This document shows positions 15,750 to 24,161 of a stretch of DNA of 40,688 bases, piece after piece (within the stretch, counting starts at the first letter, position 1; each line of letters starts with the position of its first letter). The DNA comes from Avidesulfovibrio sp964369685. Lineage in GTDB: Bacteria > Desulfobacterota > Desulfovibrionia > Desulfovibrionales > Desulfovibrionaceae. The translations under genes and the position numbers were made by a program. The DNA lies in contig CAYJFB010000019.1 of assembly GCA_964369685.1 (NCBI GenBank), forward strand, positions 1 through 40,688, written 5' to 3'. The notes beneath the pieces were generated by a model. The model saw only the letters and a list, made by a program, of their open reading frames with translations. It was not told the origin of the DNA and did no database searches.

Positions 15750-18505
15750 ATGTCACCAACAATAGGAACAAACATCCCCTCGCTCAATATTGCAATACCA
15801 ATATCTCGACAAGGACAACAACCACCGTCTAAAGATGCGCCCCCAACAACCGAACAAACAACAACACAACAACATGTCTTAAAAAAAACGCAAGCGTTGC
15901 TTCATCGTCTTGCAGACGGTACAATCACACATGCCAAAAAACATTCAATGGAAATGGTTATTCCTACATCAATCACAAAAAAAGATAAAAAAAATCTTGA
16001 ATCATGTCTCACTGCAGCAAAAAAGGCATGGACCGGATTGAATACAAGCTCAGGACAAACGGCAATCGACGCAATAAATAATAAAAACACTAAAAAAGTA
16101 GAAGCCTTATACAAAGAAAGAGATAAGCTGCTTAATCTAAAATTAAACATAGAAACAAGCGGTAACACCGAAAACAAAGAGACCAAAAAACTCCTGCAAA
16201 AAGTCAATAAAGAACTTGTGAAAATCAGTAAAGAACTTGTAAAAATCAATAGCAAGGTAGAGAACACATCACCTATTCAAGAAGCTATAAAAACACAGTA
16301 TGCGTTGAGAGCTTCTTTGCTTCAATGTGCGCAATCGCTCCCCAAATCCGCCGACCCTATGAAGCCGACATCAGAACAACAACAAATTCAACAACAAATT
16401 ACAGACTGTGATCGTAAAATTTCAGAACTCATGAATTTTTCAGGATCATTGACAGAACGTCTCCTCAAGGACGAAGCAATACCCGAAGCAATAAAAAAAC
16501 AAAGCATCACCGAAACATTGAATGCCATGCGTCTTGATATGCACGGCACACCGGCTCTTTTGCAAAAATCATTAAGTGCTCTTCTTGCAAAGATAGAAAC
16601 ACTTGAGACGAAAAAAGACAGCATGGCGCCGGAGGCCTTTACTCAGGAAATAACAAATCTACAAACGTTGATAAAGAGTACAAAAGAATCCATAGGTGAC
16701 GGTAGCTTTGTAATAACTGATTTAGAAGTAATGATATTTGATGTGAACCCGGATGTTTTGCCTGTTACCCAACACGAACGCCTTACTGTCAATGTAGACC
16801 CTGCAGTAACAGAAGCTGTCAACAATGTGCTGGATTCCGCGGCACTGCGTTTAAAAGATCTACAAGATACTGATCCTCTGCAAAAGTATAGAGACATGCT
16901 GCAAGACATTCAAAAAGCATATAAATTTCCTTCTACTGCTGAAGCTTGGACAGAGCTGGAGAAGCAAGTAAAAGATATTCCCCGTGAAAAAAATTTTTTG
17001 GAAGCACTGAAAGATACAAAAATTTTAGAGCCTATAACAGGGCTATCGAAAGAAGAATTAAAAACACGCGTAAACGCCACAATAACATTGTTAAAACAAC
17101 CCGTGGAAACATCAAGAGGTGGTATAGATTTCAGACATGGGTTATTATTAANNNNNNNNNNNNNNNNNNNNNNNNNNNNNNNNNNNNNNNNNNNNNNNNN
17201 NNNNNNNNNNNNNNNNNNNNNNNNNNNNNNNNNNNNNNNNNNNNNNNNNNNCAACCCGTGGAAACATCAAGAGGTGGTATAGATTTCAGACATGGGTTAT
17301 TATTAACAATGGTTAGACCAAGTATGCCATCGGGTAGTATTCCAGCAAAGCTACATGAAGTATTGCTCGGAGAATTACAAAAATTTTCGGCAGCTATCGA
17401 TCGTGAAGGCAGAGACGGAGAAATGTTGACTCAGGTTTTGCTTGATCCTGTGCACGTTCAAACCTTGCTACAGGCAAAAATACGAGGTTTTTCTTCTGAT
17501 TCTCCCATTGCCCTTCATGCAACGCCGAAAAATTTGGTGTCAAGTGAGCAACTAGGTTCCGGTGCGGTAAACAGTGTTATTGAATGTGTCTATAAATCTG
17601 AGGTCACAGGAGAAGAAGTCACCTACATTTTTAAAGGTGAACATGAAGGCAGGCGCGGCCTGAATGCCGCCAGCGTGGTGAATAACACGGTTATTTCGTC
17701 GAAAGCTTCTATCGGTGGACTCAACCTTGTGGCAAATGAAGTAGCAACACTGTTTGGTTGTGGTGGTGTTTTGGCGCAAAGCTCGCTTGGTATACTCAAT
17801 GAACAGTTTGGAATTTTTATGGAAAAAGCGCCGGGATACCCTGCCTCAAAGAGAGAAAATAAAGCAGACTTTGTAAAAGCCTTAGCCGGTCTGACTCCGC
17901 TGGAAAAACAAAAAATTGCTCTAAATAATCTATTGCGTGAGCTGGCAAAACTTGAATGGGCGGACGGCATTGCAGGGCAACATGACAGGCATGACGATAA
18001 TTATTTTTTTCATTTTGATGAAAAGACCCTTGCAGTGAAAATTACCGGCATAGATAATGATTGTTGTTTTGGATCACAGGCTGTTGGATTGGCAAAAATA
18101 GACAAGATAGACTGTTCAAGCAAGGAAATATATAAGAGTCTAGGCCTCCATCTGGGGTCATGGCAAACATCTAAACCCCTATTTATCACACCGGAAATAC
18201 AAAAGCAGTTGTCTGATATGACTGAAGAGAACTATAGAACGTTCTTAGCAAAAAGTCAGCTTGAGCCGGAGGCGATTGAGGCGGCAGTATCACGTCTGAA
18301 AGATGCACAAGCATATGCCAAAACATGCCCTGTCTTAGGTGCTGACCCCGATATCAACATCCAAGCATTCATAGAGCTTTCAGAGAACGCTTGGCCTGAG
18401 CCGGAGCTAGTGGGAGAAAACAAGAAATTACCTCCACGCGGTTTTGCACTTATCTATAGAGATTTTCACGCACTTCAGCCCCTCTTGGGTGATTTATCCG
18501 CGTAA
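15750..18505 (+). CDS. Large putative T3SS effector with atypical kinase-like C-terminal domain (split by artefactual gap)
   Basis: Read as two pieces (15750-17151 and 17252-18505) that are really one gene: the last 55 bp before the N-run equal the first 55 bp after it, and joining them keeps the frame, giving 866 aa. ATG 15750 has AAAGGAG 6 nt upstream. The N-terminus is polar and rich in Ser, Thr, Gln and Pro, as T3SS signals are. Residues ~50-460 are long charged helices. The C-terminal part shows kinase landmarks in order: Gly-loop LGSGAVNSV (550-558), Lys577 in YIFKGE, helix-C Glu612, hinge-like EKAPG (640-644), a catalytic-type loop HDRHDDN (Asp694, Asn699), and GIDND with Asp717. The DRHxxN pattern fits PI3K/PI4K or HipA/CtkA kinases more than classical HRD kinases. 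The gene is more A-rich than the T3SS core. Substrate unknown. Confidence 0.72.
17152..17251. other. Assembly gap 2 (100 N), probably artefactual
   Basis: Bases 17097-17151 and 17252-17306 are identical over exactly 55 nt. The two contigs therefore overlap by 55 bp and were scaffolded instead of merged. Removing the N-run and one copy restores a single open frame. Confidence 0.9.
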
Positions 18506-18577
18506 AAAAGATATAAAAGACGCGTGGTTTACTTTTTTTGTTAATGAGGTTCCACTTCACAAATCATGGAGAAAACG

Positions 18578-19249
18578 ATGTCCGATATATATGATCAGCT
18601 TATTCAAGAATATCTTTTTATGTTTGAATCAACAGATGTACCGTTGGTAAATATACCAAAAGATGTTCTTCCGCGTTTGATTCATCTTGAGAAAACGTTT
18701 TTTTCAACAGATGTGGCTGTTGATTCATTAATTCAAATAGACAGCATAGAAAGCTTGGAACACTTTTTTACACCGTTGGAAGAAAGAGGCAAAATGCAAC
18801 GCCTTGAAATGTCCGAAGAAAATAACTCAACGACAGAAGATTCAACTGAAGATCTCACAGCTGTCAATGATGCCGATACAATATATTTCTTTGCGACGGG
18901 CATTTCAGGATATGGCGTTCAAAATTGGTTTTTCCAGTATTTTTTAAGTACACCGACATTACGAATGAGTGTCAATCTTCCATATGGAAATGCCTATAGC
19001 GACGCTGAGGAAGAACGGGAACATTTGGAAACAGCAGTGAAGTTGATCACATTTTGCCAAGACCATATGTTCAGCGCTCAAGATAAAAAGCTGACGTGTG
19101 TCCTTAATAAAAACTCTTTTGTTTTTAATGTATGCACGGCAAATGGCGAACTGCTCCAACAAGGGCAAGACATCGAAGAAATGCTGGACTATTTGATAAA
19201 AAATGAGGATACGCAATCGTTGTCACATCGTGATTGGGTTGCAGTGTAA
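18578..19249 (+). CDS. Unknown acidic protein downstream of the kinase-like effector
   Basis: A 223-aa protein. ATG 18578 is chosen over ATG 18566 because GGAG (18568-18571) is spaced 6 nt from it. It is acidic, without signal peptide or membrane helix, with a Ser/Thr/Glu/Asn-rich linker near residues 85-105 (EENNSTTEDSTEDL) that divides it into two domains. The second domain begins with TIYFFATGISGYGVQNWFFQYF and ends in helices (IEEMLDYLIKNED). I recognise no family. It lies 72 nt after the kinase-like gene, with similar AT-rich composition, so it may be a partner: a dedicated chaperone, a second effector or a regulator. It is longer than ordinary class I chaperones. Confidence 0.6.
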   Translation: MSDIYDQLIQEYLFMFESTDVPLVNIPKDVLPRLIHLEKTFFSTDVAVDSLIQIDSIESLEHFFTPLEERGKMQRLEMSEENNSTTEDSTEDLTAVNDADTIYFFATGISGYGVQNWFFQYFLSTPTLRMSVNLPYGNAYSDAEEEREHLETAVKLITFCQDHMFSAQDKKLTCVLNKNSFVFNVCTANGELLQQGQDIEEMLDYLIKNEDTQSLSHRDWVAV

Positions 19250-19361
19250 GTCGGTGACCTATTTAAGCCGTGTACAAAGACGACCTCAATCGCAACGTTT
19301 CAAGAACTGTTGCAGAATGCCAACGTCATCATTCAACACAAGCGACGTTTTTGGCAAGCGT

Positions 19362-19735
19362 GAAAAGGAAAACAAGATTCAATGACTTGATATTCAACCC
19401 ACGGCATTCTTATTTTACATAATTTTTAAAATCATTGTCGAGATGTTATAAACACATCTCGACAATATAATATATTGGAAGAAATATCGTTCACTATACA
19501 ATGAGAATGCCGTGATATTCAATCGGGAAAACCCCACAAAATGCCTATCTTGAACATGACAATCGGGCTGTTCAAGGTGATCGGCTTTGTCAGCAAACCT
19601 TTACAACCTTGGCAGAGATACAAGACCTTGCCACAGAATAGCTCTGGCAGTATAATAATCGAAGACCTCATATGGCACTTGGCGGATGTATGCCAAAGAA
19701 GAAAAACGACAGAAAAAATCTACCTATAAATGATA
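19362..19735 (+). pseudogene. Decayed IS3-family transposase (OrfB C-terminal remnant)
   Basis: Translating across disruptions gives the tail of an IS3-family integrase: EKENKIQ-stop-LDIQP before the inserted element, then after it DIQSGK, a one-base shift, QNAYLEHDNRAVQGDRLCQQTFTTLAEIQ (in two parts), DLATE, a TAG at 19639-19641 where the family has Trp, and LWQYNNRRPHMALGG. The pattern NAYxExxNR...ATxWLWxYNxxRPxMALGG is characteristic of IS3 transposases. At least two stops, one frameshift and an insertion show it is dead. The 5' part and the IS ends are not recognisable. It occupies most of the 544-nt gap between the acidic-protein gene and sctS; 19250-19361 shows nothing I can assign. Confidence 0.8.
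19401..19513 (+). mobile_element. MITE-like 113-bp element inside the transposase remnant
   Basis: The ends ACGGCATTCTTATTTT (19401-19416) and ACAATGAGAATGCCGT (19498-19513) are inverted repeats matching at 14 of 16 positions. Inside is a perfect 13-bp hairpin, ATTGTCGAGATGT / ACATCTCGACAAT (19434-19446 and 19454-19466). The 10-bp TGATATTCAA occurs on both sides (19388-19397 and 19513-19522) and codes the same DIQ residues of the transposase, so it looks like a target duplication. It is too short to code for anything. Confidence 0.6.
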
Positions 19736-19793
19736 CAAAATTAGGGAATATTCCCCCTTCAGTGCCTCAAGAAAACGACAAAAAGGTCACACC

Positions 19794-20063
19794 ATGACAG
19801 ATATCGGTGTTTTGGAACTTGCCATGCAGTCGCTTGTTCTCATGTTGCAGTTATCAATGCCGCCCATTATTGTGGCGTCTTTGGCGGGGTTATTGGTCAG
19901 CTTGATTCAAGCAATCACACAACTTCAGGAGCAAACCTTGGCTTTTGGTGTAAAGCTTGTCGCTGTTACAGTCACAATCATGATGATGGCGGGGTGGTTT
20001 GGCGGAGAAATTTTTCGTTTTTCTGACTTGATTTTTTCACGATTCGGCTTTCTTGTAAAATAA
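19794..20063 (+). CDS. sctS: T3SS export gate protein SctS
   Basis: An 89-aa inner-membrane protein of the FliQ/YscS family with two long hydrophobic segments: ~15-40 (LVLMLQLSMPPIIVASLAGLLVSLIQ) and ~50-68 (FGVKLVAVTVTIMMMAGWFGG). The conserved SLIQAITQLQEQTLAFGVKL link is present. SctS packs around SctR/SctT in the export pore. AAAAAGG lies about 9 nt before ATG 19794. It is separated from sctR by the effector/IS insertion, and no sctT or sctU follows; the next genes are on the opposite strand. Confidence 0.95.
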   Translation: MTDIGVLELAMQSLVLMLQLSMPPIIVASLAGLLVSLIQAITQLQEQTLAFGVKLVAVTVTIMMMAGWFGGEIFRFSDLIFSRFGFLVK

Positions 20064-20237
20064 CGCTGCCGATGACCGTGAGAACAGGTTCCATGCCAAT
20101 AAAATGGACTGAGAAGATACCCTCTGTACAGTCAACCACACTGATGCGTAAACGCGTCTGTCCAAATATGAAAAATGATGCTGATAACTCTATACATCTG
20201 TACCTTGCCAAAGCAGATCGACAAGAGAGCTACACAA

Positions 20238-21692
20238 TTATTTTTGACAACAAAGGTGTTCTAAAACCATGTCTTTTGATAAAGGAATGTTGCCTTCACG
20301 GCTCACTTGTAAAGCCGCAGCAAGAGAACCAAGACCGGCCGCTTCCCATATTGTTGCACCGGTAGCCAAAGCAAGGCTGGTTGCCACCAGAAAAGAATCC
20401 CCCGCGCCTGCTGTATCAACGGCAAGAGGATTGAGCGCAGGCAGTTGATCTGTCATTGAAGAATGCACAAGCAACCCTGCCTCGGCAAGGGTGATCACAA
20501 TGTGTTTTGCTTTCGCTTTCTCCATAAGCTTATTTGCCAAAACAACCAAACCCGACTCAAAATCTTTTGTTGCAAGTCGTGCTTCATGTTCGGTAGGCGT
20601 GAGCAACATGGTATCTGTAAAACGTGACACATCGCCAACCTGTGATGAAGATTGGCTGTCTGCAACAATCGGTACGCCATGTGCTATGGCTTTTCGGATC
20701 ACTCTCTCCACAAAAAATTGTGGTAAACAGCCATAATTAAAATCAGAAAAAATTAATAAATCCGAATCGGAAAGCGCCTTCTCTATCCGCTCCAACATGA
20801 TCACCGCCAACTCATGGTTGATGGCGTGTTGTCGCAAATGGCTTACACGCAACATTGTTTTATTTCTGCATTTAAAACGTTGTTTCAGTGTTGTTGGACG
20901 GGTTTTATCTTCAAAAAGCGTATGCGCGACACCATAAGTCGTCAACTTTGTCTTGGCAAAATCTGCCGCATCGTCTGCGCCGCACACAGAAAAATATTGA
21001 ACCCGCGCACCTAAACTCGCAGCATGTGCGGCAACAATACCCGAACCGCCTAAATATTTATCACTTTGTATGGGAGTCACAACAATGGTGGGGTCCTCTT
21101 GCGACATGCCAAGCGGATCGCAACTGATGTATTCATCAACAATAATATCCCCAACAACCACAACTTGAAGCTTGCCATACGCTTCCACAATCTTCTTCAA
21201 TGCTGTTGATTGAATATTGTGACGTTCGTAATAGTCATTGGGATGAAGCAAATGTAACGCCGGGTGCGGTGTGTTCTTTACGCGGTCTGAGAGAGACAGA
21301 CTCGTGGCTCCTGCCGTAAATAACAGTATCCCGCCATATTGTTCGAGAATATCTTGTTCGAGATTGTGTTTATTTTCATGTTCTGTTCCTTTTACGACAA
21401 AATCAGGCTGCAATTTGTGTAAAAAGCTGATTAAATCCGGTGTGCTCTGTACAAAATCAACAAAAATAACGGATTCTATTGCTTCCAATCGTTCTTGATA
21501 TTCGTCGTGTGTAACAGAAGGATCGGGATCTGGCATGATCCCGACCACAAGAATGTCTGACATCTCTTTGGCAAAACGCAATAAACGAATGTGCCCGACA
21601 TGAATAATTCGAAACAACCCCGAAACAAAACTCACACGCAATTGTGGATTTTCTTTCCGCAAATTTTCAATATCTTGAAGAATATCTGTCAC
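20238..21692 (-). CDS. Bifunctional nucleotidyltransferase-PfkB sugar kinase (HldE-like, reversed domain order)
   Basis: A 484-aa fusion. GTG 21692 is chosen because AGAGG lies 5 nt upstream and it starts 8 nt after the preceding stop; the longer frame from TTG 21755 overlaps that gene. Residues ~19-150 form a cytidylyltransferase-like domain with the HVGH motif (31-34) and a late SLSLSDRV segment. Residues ~172-484 form a PfkB/ribokinase domain with GGSGIVAAHAASLGA, ADSQSSSQVGDVSRF and the catalytic DTAGAGDSF (426-434, base Asp432). In HldE the kinase comes first, so the order is swapped. It probably phosphorylates C1 of a heptose-7-phosphate-type sugar and activates sugar phosphates with a nucleotide. 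The exact sugar and nucleotide are not shown. Confidence 0.85.
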   Translation of the reverse strand: MTDILQDIENLRKENPQLRVSFVSGLFRIIHVGHIRLLRFAKEMSDILVVGIMPDPDPSVTHDEYQERLEAIESVIFVDFVQSTPDLISFLHKLQPDFVVKGTEHENKHNLEQDILEQYGGILLFTAGATSLSLSDRVKNTPHPALHLLHPNDYYERHNIQSTALKKIVEAYGKLQVVVVGDIIVDEYISCDPLGMSQEDPTIVVTPIQSDKYLGGSGIVAAHAASLGARVQYFSVCGADDAADFAKTKLTTYGVAHTLFEDKTRPTTLKQRFKCRNKTMLRVSHLRQHAINHELAVIMLERIEKALSDSDLLIFSDFNYGCLPQFFVERVIRKAIAHGVPIVADSQSSSQVGDVSRFTDTMLLTPTEHEARLATKDFESGLVVLANKLMEKAKAKHIVITLAEAGLLVHSSMTDQLPALNPLAVDTAGAGDSFLVATSLALATGATIWEAAGLGSLAAALQVSREGNIPLSKDMVLEHLCCQK

Positions 21693-21700
21693 AAGAGCCT

Positions 21701-22288
21701 CTATTTTTCTAAAAGAATGCAATCCATCCAATAGTGTAAAAGAGCTGCATGGCAACTTTCTGCAAAACCAAAGGTCTCTGCAGCCACATAAAAATTCAAA
21801 TGCCCCATGTGCCGTAAAGGATTGTCCTCAGCAAAAGCAGAAAACGTTACCAATGAACACGCCTTGTTCTGCGCCACTTTTGCTGCCTCAAGAATATTTT
21901 TTGAACGCCCTGAACTGCTGATCGCCACAAGCATGTCTTGTTCACGCAATAACTGTTGTAGGGGGGCGGAAAACACTTCATCATAACAAATATCATTGCC
22001 CATTGCCGTAATCAAGGCGTTGTCTGTCAACACTCTGGTACGAATTTCTGCATTTTTAAAAATGTCTGCAGCCAAATGACTCGCCATCGTCGCACTGGCA
22101 CCGTTACCAATCAAAATGATCTCACCATGATTGGTTCTGCACGCTTCGGAGAGAACCGTCAATTGCCGAAAAGCATCATCAATAGCGATGGGTTGCTGTA
22201 TCCTATCGGTCACCTGAACAGTGTTTAAGAGCCGTTCCAGTGTTGCGGAATATTCTTGCCATGGGCCATGAAATTTTTTCGTACTCAT
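21701..22288 (-). CDS. SIS-domain phosphosugar isomerase (GmhA-like)
   Basis: A 195-aa protein with the SIS fold of sedoheptulose-7-phosphate isomerase. It has a long N-terminal helix, IGNGASATMASHLAADIF (phosphate loop, IGNGxSA), ISSSGRSKNILEAA (second loop) and a C-terminal helix with ESCHAALLHYW holding probable metal-ligand Glu/His. GmhA makes D-glycero-heptose 7-phosphate from sedoheptulose 7-phosphate, the substrate expected by the kinase encoded 8 nt downstream. The upstream neighbour ends 3 nt before its start, so the genes are tightly coupled. Other SIS isomerases remain possible. Confidence 0.85.
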   Translation of the reverse strand: MSTKKFHGPWQEYSATLERLLNTVQVTDRIQQPIAIDDAFRQLTVLSEACRTNHGEIILIGNGASATMASHLAADIFKNAEIRTRVLTDNALITAMGNDICYDEVFSAPLQQLLREQDMLVAISSSGRSKNILEAAKVAQNKACSLVTFSAFAEDNPLRHMGHLNFYVAAETFGFAESCHAALLHYWMDCILLEK

Positions 22289-22291
22289 GGT

Positions 22292-23296
22292 TTATACCTT
22301 ATGAATATATTGTTGCGGAAGCGTCGCCAAAACATCAAAATGGTCTTTAACCCATTGAATCACATCCTCAATACCTTGTTCAAGCGTGATCGTTTCTTCC
22401 CAGCCAAAATCACGATGTAGGGCACCGGCATCTAAACGATAGGCCGCATCTTTTCCTAAACGCTCACCAACAACCTGAATGTGCTCCTCAGCGACAATCC
22501 CCATTTGTTCGGCAATACGATACACAAGATCTTTAACAGAACATTGTTGCGTGTGTATTGGCGAGATGTGATAGATTGCGGGAGAGGTTGCCGCCGTCAT
22601 GACGGTTTGCGTTGCGACCGACACATCATGCATATGAATAAAGGATCGAATACTTTCACCGCCGCCATGCAACGCAATGGTTTTTTTCAATAAAAAATAC
22701 AACACCGTACGCGGTATAATCCTATATAATTGTTGGCAAGGTCCATAGACGTTTGCCGCACGCGTAAAGACAACAGGAAAACCGTACGCTTTATGAAAAG
22801 CCATGAGATTCATATCTGCGGCTGCTTTTGAAACGGCATAGGGTGTGCTCGGTTCATAGTGCACTGATTCTTTGATAACACCGACTGTCGAGCCGTACAC
22901 TTCCGGTGTTGAAATTTGCACAAACGCTTCAAGACTGTCGAGGGTTCGCAAAAAATCATACAATTTTAAAGGCGCAACAGTATTGGTTGCAAACCATTGT
23001 GTCGGATGTTGCCAGCTTTCCGCAACCATACCTTGTGCCGCAAAATTCACGACATAGGCAGGTTTGTCTCTTTGCAAGGCACTGATGAGTAATTCTGTAT
23101 CGTGATTAAAGTCGGCTTGAAGAAAAGTAAAATTTTTGGGATGGGTGCCGTTTTTTGCCAAATATGGCAAAAATACAGGATTTGCCTCAACAGAACGACT
23201 GACTCCCGTCACCAAAAAATCATCTTGTAAAAGATGTTTTACATATTGCGCGCCTGAAAACGAATTGCTTCCGAGCACATAAACATGTTTTGTCAT
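22292..23296 (-). CDS. Extended SDR NDP-sugar dehydratase/epimerase
   Basis: A 334-aa extended short-chain dehydrogenase of the NDP-sugar type. The Rossmann loop is GSNSFSGAQYV (residues ~9-19, a variant of GxxGxxG). The catalytic triad region is ISTPEVYGS with YAVSK (Tyr-x-x-x-Lys), and RAANVYGPCQQLYRIIPR matches the RmlB/GDP-mannose 4,6-dehydratase substrate loop. It is most like 4,6-dehydratases acting on nucleotide sugars, here probably the product of the neighbouring nucleotidyltransferase. Whether it is a 4,6-dehydratase or an epimerase cannot be decided by eye. Confidence 0.85.
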   Translation of the reverse strand: MTKHVYVLGSNSFSGAQYVKHLLQDDFLVTGVSRSVEANPVFLPYLAKNGTHPKNFTFLQADFNHDTELLISALQRDKPAYVVNFAAQGMVAESWQHPTQWFATNTVAPLKLYDFLRTLDSLEAFVQISTPEVYGSTVGVIKESVHYEPSTPYAVSKAAADMNLMAFHKAYGFPVVFTRAANVYGPCQQLYRIIPRTVLYFLLKKTIALHGGGESIRSFIHMHDVSVATQTVMTAATSPAIYHISPIHTQQCSVKDLVYRIAEQMGIVAEEHIQVVGERLGKDAAYRLDAGALHRDFGWEETITLEQGIEDVIQWVKDHFDVLATLPQQYIHKV

Positions 23297-23342
23297 GCAA
23301 TCACCTCTTTCGGCACACTCGGTTCAACAACACTCAAGGATT

Positions 23343-24110
23343 CTATTCAGCAATATGCGGTTTGAATATCTTTTCCATATCTTGTTGGGCTTTTGTATAG
23401 CTTTCAGGAGTGCCAATATCTCGATGATAGATTGTATTATGAAAGGTATATATATGTCCTAAACAATAGGGCAACAAATCTAAACTGATATCAGGTTTTA
23501 CGCTATCAGATACGTTCAATATGTCAAACACTTTTGGCTCCATAAAATATACGGCACCATTTGCCAAACAGCTCGGAGGATTTGCAACTTTTTCATGAAA
23601 TGCTTGTACAACATTACAAGAATCAAGTTCAAAAACACCACAAGACTGTGGATTTTGTGTTGTAAAACTCATTGCGGTGATAAAACATTCATCAGGACGA
23701 TGTTTATGGGCTGAATAAAATGATTCTATAGAAAATAAACTCAAATTATCTGCATGAGCAACAAAAAAAGACCCTTTTTCAAGAATATGCTTTTGAGAAA
23801 GTAATGTGCCACCTGTCCCTTGTAACTCTTCTTCATACGCTAAAATAAAATATTTTTTATATTTAAGATATAATGGATAAGAATCAAGAAACGCTTCGAC
23901 CTTTTCAGAAAGATACGACAGATTAATAATGATGGGATACATTTTTGCATTCAAACACTGCTCAATCCAAAAAGCCAAAAGCGGGCGCCCAAGAATAGGA
24001 ACCAAGCACTTTGGAATGGTGTCTGTTAAAGGACGCAATCGTGTCCCTTGCCCTGCCGCCAAAAGCACGGCAGGTACGGATGCAGTAGAGAGTGTAGAAT
24101 ATTTTTGCAA
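23343..24110 (-). CDS. Sugar-1-phosphate nucleotidyltransferase (HddC/RmlA-like)
   Basis: A 255-aa nucleotidyltransferase. The N-terminal signature LLAAGQGTRLRPLTD (residues 16-30) and the following IPKCLVPILGRPLL bind the NTP. ELQGTGGTLL and VAHADNLSL carry the sugar-phosphate and metal-binding residues, and the fold ends near HRDIGTPESY. Size and motifs match D-glycero-alpha-D-manno-heptose-1-phosphate guanylyltransferase (HddC) and mannose-1-phosphate guanylyltransferase relatives. In this cluster it probably makes the GDP- (or other NDP-) sugar used by the adjacent SDR. Nucleotide preference is an inference. Confidence 0.85.
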   Translation of the reverse strand: MQKYSTLSTASVPAVLLAAGQGTRLRPLTDTIPKCLVPILGRPLLAFWIEQCLNAKMYPIIINLSYLSEKVEAFLDSYPLYLKYKKYFILAYEEELQGTGGTLLSQKHILEKGSFFVAHADNLSLFSIESFYSAHKHRPDECFITAMSFTTQNPQSCGVFELDSCNVVQAFHEKVANPPSCLANGAVYFMEPKVFDILNVSDSVKPDISLDLLPYCLGHIYTFHNTIYHRDIGTPESYTKAQQDMEKIFKPHIAE

Positions 24111-24161
24111 AGCGCTATTCCTTCACTGACAGAATGGTAAAAGCCCGCGTTATCAAAATGG

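Noticed and set aside
19541..19729. 62-aa open frame between the acidic-protein gene and sctS
   Set aside because: The meaningful reading is in another frame, where it matches the IS3 transposase tail; this frame is a by-product of the frameshift.
20072..20365. 97-aa plus-strand frame after sctS
   Set aside because: It does not resemble sctT, has no good start signal and runs into the opposite-strand kinase gene. The 174-nt gap 20064-20237 holds nothing I can assign, and the 77-aa minus-strand frame there is equally unsupported.
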